Shown: one piece after another, positions 60,968 through 64,000 of the stretch
Position numbering within the stretch: the stretch's first letter is position 1
How the letters are laid out: each line of letters starts with the position of its first letter
NCBI GenBank assembly: GCA_905478555.1
Contig: CAJQIZ010000011.1
Span: forward strand, 70,279-134,278
DNA length: 64,000 nucleotides
Source: an uncultured Flavobacteriales bacterium
Lineage (GTDB): Bacteria > Bacteroidota > Bacteroidia > Flavobacteriales > BACL11
Reading direction: 5' to 3'
Position numbers and translations under genes: made by a program
Notes under the pieces: generated by a model
The model's input: the letters and a program-made list of their open reading frames with translations, nothing else
The model's database searches: none
Told to the model about the DNA's origin: nothing

Positions 60968-61859
60968 TTTAAGCAAGATAATAATTGCATTATTAGCTGT
61001 ATTATTAGTGGTGTTAGGAGTTTCCTTCTACAATTTTACCATTTCTTCAGAAACGAAACATGTAGAATCGGAAAACTTAAGAATACTCAAGTTAGAGGAG
61101 GAAAATAATTTACGTTCAGAGTTAGATGATATTATCGAGCAGTACGATAATTCTAGAGAGGAGTTAGATAATTTGAATATTGATTTGGATGAGAAACAAT
61201 CTGAAATTAATAATCTGAAATCTGAAATTAGAAATCTTTTAAATGTGAAACACGATTTGAAGCAAGCAAAAGAAAAAATTCTAAGCTTGCAAAATATCTC
61301 TAAGAAGTATTTTGCTCAAGTAGATTCCTTATTAGGTAAAACAGAGGAACTACAATTAAAAAATACTAATTTAATAGCTGAGAATTCAAATATAAAAACT
61401 AAAAATAAAGATTTAAATTCAGCAAATACAGAACTGAATGCTCGTTTGGATATCGGATCTACTTTGGAGGTATATGATGTGGAAATTGATAAGTTAAAAT
61501 ATTCTTCACACGGACAAGAAAGAAATGTGATATGGGCAAAAAACATACAACTTTTAAGATGTTGTTTTAAGATTTCTGCAAATGCAATAGCTAAAACAGA
61601 AAATAAAAAAGTGTACATTCAATTTTTTTCTCCAACTAATGAGTTACTAAGATCTTCTATTAGTCCAATAGAGTCAGTTTTTGTAGAAGATACCTTAGAA
61701 ATATTAACTACAACTTATACTGAATTTAACTATAATAATAAGGAAATAGAATTATGTGTAGATTGGGAGAGAGGGGATGTTTTAGTAAGCGGAAAGTATA
61801 AGGTTGTATTTTTTATTGAAGGCAAGAAAGTAGGAAGTAGTAGTTTTAAACTGAATTAA
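60948..61859 (+). CDS. Membrane-anchored coiled-coil protein of unknown function
   Basis: N-terminal TM, long heptad-like region (about residues 40-165), compact C-terminal domain; overlaps the DUF1844 gene by 20 nt. Confidence 0.8.
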   Translation: MEKIKNNLSKIIIALLAVLLVVLGVSFYNFTISSETKHVESENLRILKLEEENNLRSELDDIIEQYDNSREELDNLNIDLDEKQSEINNLKSEIRNLLNVKHDLKQAKEKILSLQNISKKYFAQVDSLLGKTEELQLKNTNLIAENSNIKTKNKDLNSANTELNARLDIGSTLEVYDVEIDKLKYSSHGQERNVIWAKNIQLLRCCFKISANAIAKTENKKVYIQFFSPTNELLRSSISPIESVFVEDTLEILTTTYTEFNYNNKEIELCVDWERGDVLVSGKYKVVFFIEGKKVGSSSFKLN

Positions 61860-64000
61860 AAATAAGCAGTAACCCCTAAGTTTCCAATATGTTTTACTTT
61901 TGATTGTTCAGAAGTTCTACCAGAGTATTGCATGTTTATTTGTAAGTTATTTTTAAGTTTCTTACTATAATTTACAGTCCATATAAAATTAGATCCTACT
62001 GATAGCCCTTCCATTAATTCATAGTTCAGTAGATTGTTATCAGTGCCTGCGAATTGAATTTTTACATATTTTACATCACTCTTAAAACCCCTACTCTTCC
62101 CCTCTCCTTTCTGATATAATATACCTAATTCATCTGATTTCATTGTAGTAGTAAGAGAGTTTATTTCTTTTACTTTTCGTTTATAATATAAATTAAACTT
62201 ACTGTTTTTAATGTTTGAAATAGTAATGTTTTCCACTATTTCTATATAGTTGTATTGGTAGTTTTTGGATGAGAAGTATTCTGATATATTTTCTTTTTCT
62301 CCACTAATTAATATAATAGAATGATATAGATTAGTTTGTATCATATTATTGATAATTAATTTTCTCTCATTTATTTTCAACTTATCAGTTGTATAATAAT
62401 AACTGTTTTGTATTCTATTGTCTTTAATTTCAAATCGGATATTAAATCTTGTTTTTAGTCTATTATAACTTATTGATTTTATATTCTGATATAAATAGGT
62501 AATACTACTATCAGTACTGTTTGTATGAAAAGGATTAAGGAAGAATTCTGTATTTTTATTCTGTATTCTCACATTATTTTGAAAGTAGAATCTCTTTATA
62601 AAATTATTTTTTGTAATCTGATTTACATCTAAATTGATGTTATTCTGATAATTTATATTGTATATATTTTCTAAATAAGAGGAAGGTAGAATTAGACTTA
62701 CATAATCTGCTTCATCCTGAAATATTGCAATAATAAATTCATTTAATTCTTGTATTTCATTATTATTTTCATCTATCCAATTATGAGTTCCCATTCCGTT
62801 AGGTACTTTTATAAATGTTTGTTCTTTTTTAGCTTCCTTTCCTTTTCCTAATTCGTATTTGCTATTTATATTAACAAGATTATTCCATAATTTTAACTGT
62901 ATATTATTTCTAGTTAATATGTTGTTTTCATCTATAATACTATCTATAAAATAATTTAATTTTCTTAAAATTATATGAGTATTATATTTTAGTATTTTGC
63001 TGCTATCTAATTTTAAAGACATAGATAGTTGTTGTGCTTTACTAAAACTTGCTGCCTGTTTATTATCATCCCTGTTGAGGTATTCTATAGATATTATTTC
63101 ATTTTTCACTTGACCTTTGTATTCTGAAAAACTATTACTGTTTAGTAAACTATCAAATTTGTCAGAATGAATGATGTCTTCTAAATTTAATTCAATATTT
63201 ACATCAAAATATTTAAAATTCCTTCTTGCGTTTGATTTGTAAAAAAATAGTAGAGAATTAAGATCATCTGTTTGTGTAGAGGATAGATTACCATTTATAT
63301 TTATTTCCTCTTTCTTATTTTTTTGTTTTAAAATAAAAGAGTTTTTTAGGGCAGAATATTCTTCTCCAATTTTCAAATTTTGAAAATTATATTGAATAAA
63401 TCCACTGTTTTTTTTCTCTATTCTTATCTGACTATTTATTAAAGTTTGATTTCCTATAGCGTTGTTAGTGTTCCAATTTCTATCAAATTCTATTTCCTTA
63501 TATATATTTATTCCACTATAGTTTTTATGAATATATTCAATATAATTCAGACTATTAATTTTCCATTTATTATTATTTATTACACTATAGTCTATTCCTG
63601 TAAATGCTGCTATTGAATTGTTATCTTGATCATCAATATCTGAAAATAAATTTCTGTCTTCTTTCTGAAATGTAAAGTTGTTTATTAGTTTAATTTTTTT
63701 CTTTACTTGGTGTGTGATCTCAGAAGATATTACCGTTTTTGATTTTGGAGACACAATCCTTACATTGGGAGTGAAATTTCCTTGAGGGAAAATCTGATTG
63801 CTAATAATTATTGGGTTTATAAACTCATATATTCTCCCATTAATTCCTTCTTCTTTTAAAACATAGCTTCCTTTATTATCTCCAATTTCAGTAAATTTTA
63901 TCTGATAATGCGCGGAATCTGTGTGGGTGGAATATTTATAAAACTCTACTATTTCTCCATTTATAATGACCTCTAATTTTTTATATAATATTTTATCAGA
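61856..64000 (-). CDS. Large uncharacterised (probable outer-membrane/surface) protein, N-terminus beyond window edge
   Basis: Frame stays open upstream of the called GTG start at 63754 to position 64000 (SDKILYKKLEVIINGEIVEFYKYSTHTDSAHYQIKFTEIGDNKGSYVLKEEGINGRIYEFINPIIISNQIFPQGNFTPNVRIVSPKSKTV...); contains HNWIDENNNEIQELNEFIIAIFQDEADYV; beta-rich; ends in aromatic residue (VTAYF). Confidence 0.82.
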   Translation of the reverse strand, partial: SDKILYKKLEVIINGEIVEFYKYSTHTDSAHYQIKFTEIGDNKGSYVLKEEGINGRIYEFINPIIISNQIFPQGNFTPNVRIVSPKSKTVISSEITHQVKKKIKLINNFTFQKEDRNLFSDIDDQDNNSIAAFTGIDYSVINNNKWKINSLNYIEYIHKNYSGINIYKEIEFDRNWNTNNAIGNQTLINSQIRIEKKNSGFIQYNFQNLKIGEEYSALKNSFILKQKNKKEEININGNLSSTQTDDLNSLLFFYKSNARRNFKYFDVNIELNLEDIIHSDKFDSLLNSNSFSEYKGQVKNEIISIEYLNRDDNKQAASFSKAQQLSMSLKLDSSKILKYNTHIILRKLNYFIDSIIDENNILTRNNIQLKLWNNLVNINSKYELGKGKEAKKEQTFIKVPNGMGTHNWIDENNNEIQELNEFIIAIFQDEADYVSLILPSSYLENIYNINYQNNINLDVNQITKNNFIKRFYFQNNVRIQNKNTEFFLNPFHTNSTDSSITYLYQNIKSISYNRLKTRFNIRFEIKDNRIQNSYYYTTDKLKINERKLIINNMIQTNLYHSIILISGEKENISEYFSSKNYQYNYIEIVENITISNIKNSKFNLYYKRKVKEINSLTTTMKSDELGILYQKGEGKSRGFKSDVKYVKIQFAGTDNNLLNYELMEGLSVGSNFIWTVNYSKKLKNNLQINMQYSGRTSEQSKVKHIGNLGVTAYF

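Overview
AT-rich 64-kb chromosomal segment of a Bacteroidota bacterium, probably Flavobacteriia-like. Taxonomy is inferred from gene content, SprB/PorP-SprF and type IX secretion (T9SS) signatures, and TAnnTTTG promoter-like motifs. The window is dense with housekeeping genes: hemD, rnpA, yidD, S41 protease, alr, tdk, rsmI, DAHP synthase/chorismate mutase, recJ, dnaG, prenyl synthase, rlmN, ispD, queA, truB, uppP, ftsX, leuS, queD, an aa3-type cytochrome oxidase cluster, aspS, tadA, hemW, msrBA, rluB, metG, gatC, plsC and trpS. Accessory or surface-related content includes a 2148-aa SprB-repeat T9SS protein with a PorP/SprF partner, a porin plus FMN-binding pair, a secreted cytochrome-c/copper-monooxygenase-like protein with a T9SS tail, a T9SS-tailed alpha/beta hydrolase, and a large uncharacterised protein running off the right edge. 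Reading the gaps by hand showed a degraded yraN (UPF0102) gene between rluB and the copper monooxygenase gene, missed by the ORF track because of stops and frameshifts. I found no CRISPR array, rRNA, convincing tRNA, prophage or transposase. I see no clear-cut new defence-type system. The best candidates for follow-up are the porin/FMN-binding pair, the cytochrome-copper oxidoreductase, the giant repeat adhesin and the yraN pseudogene.
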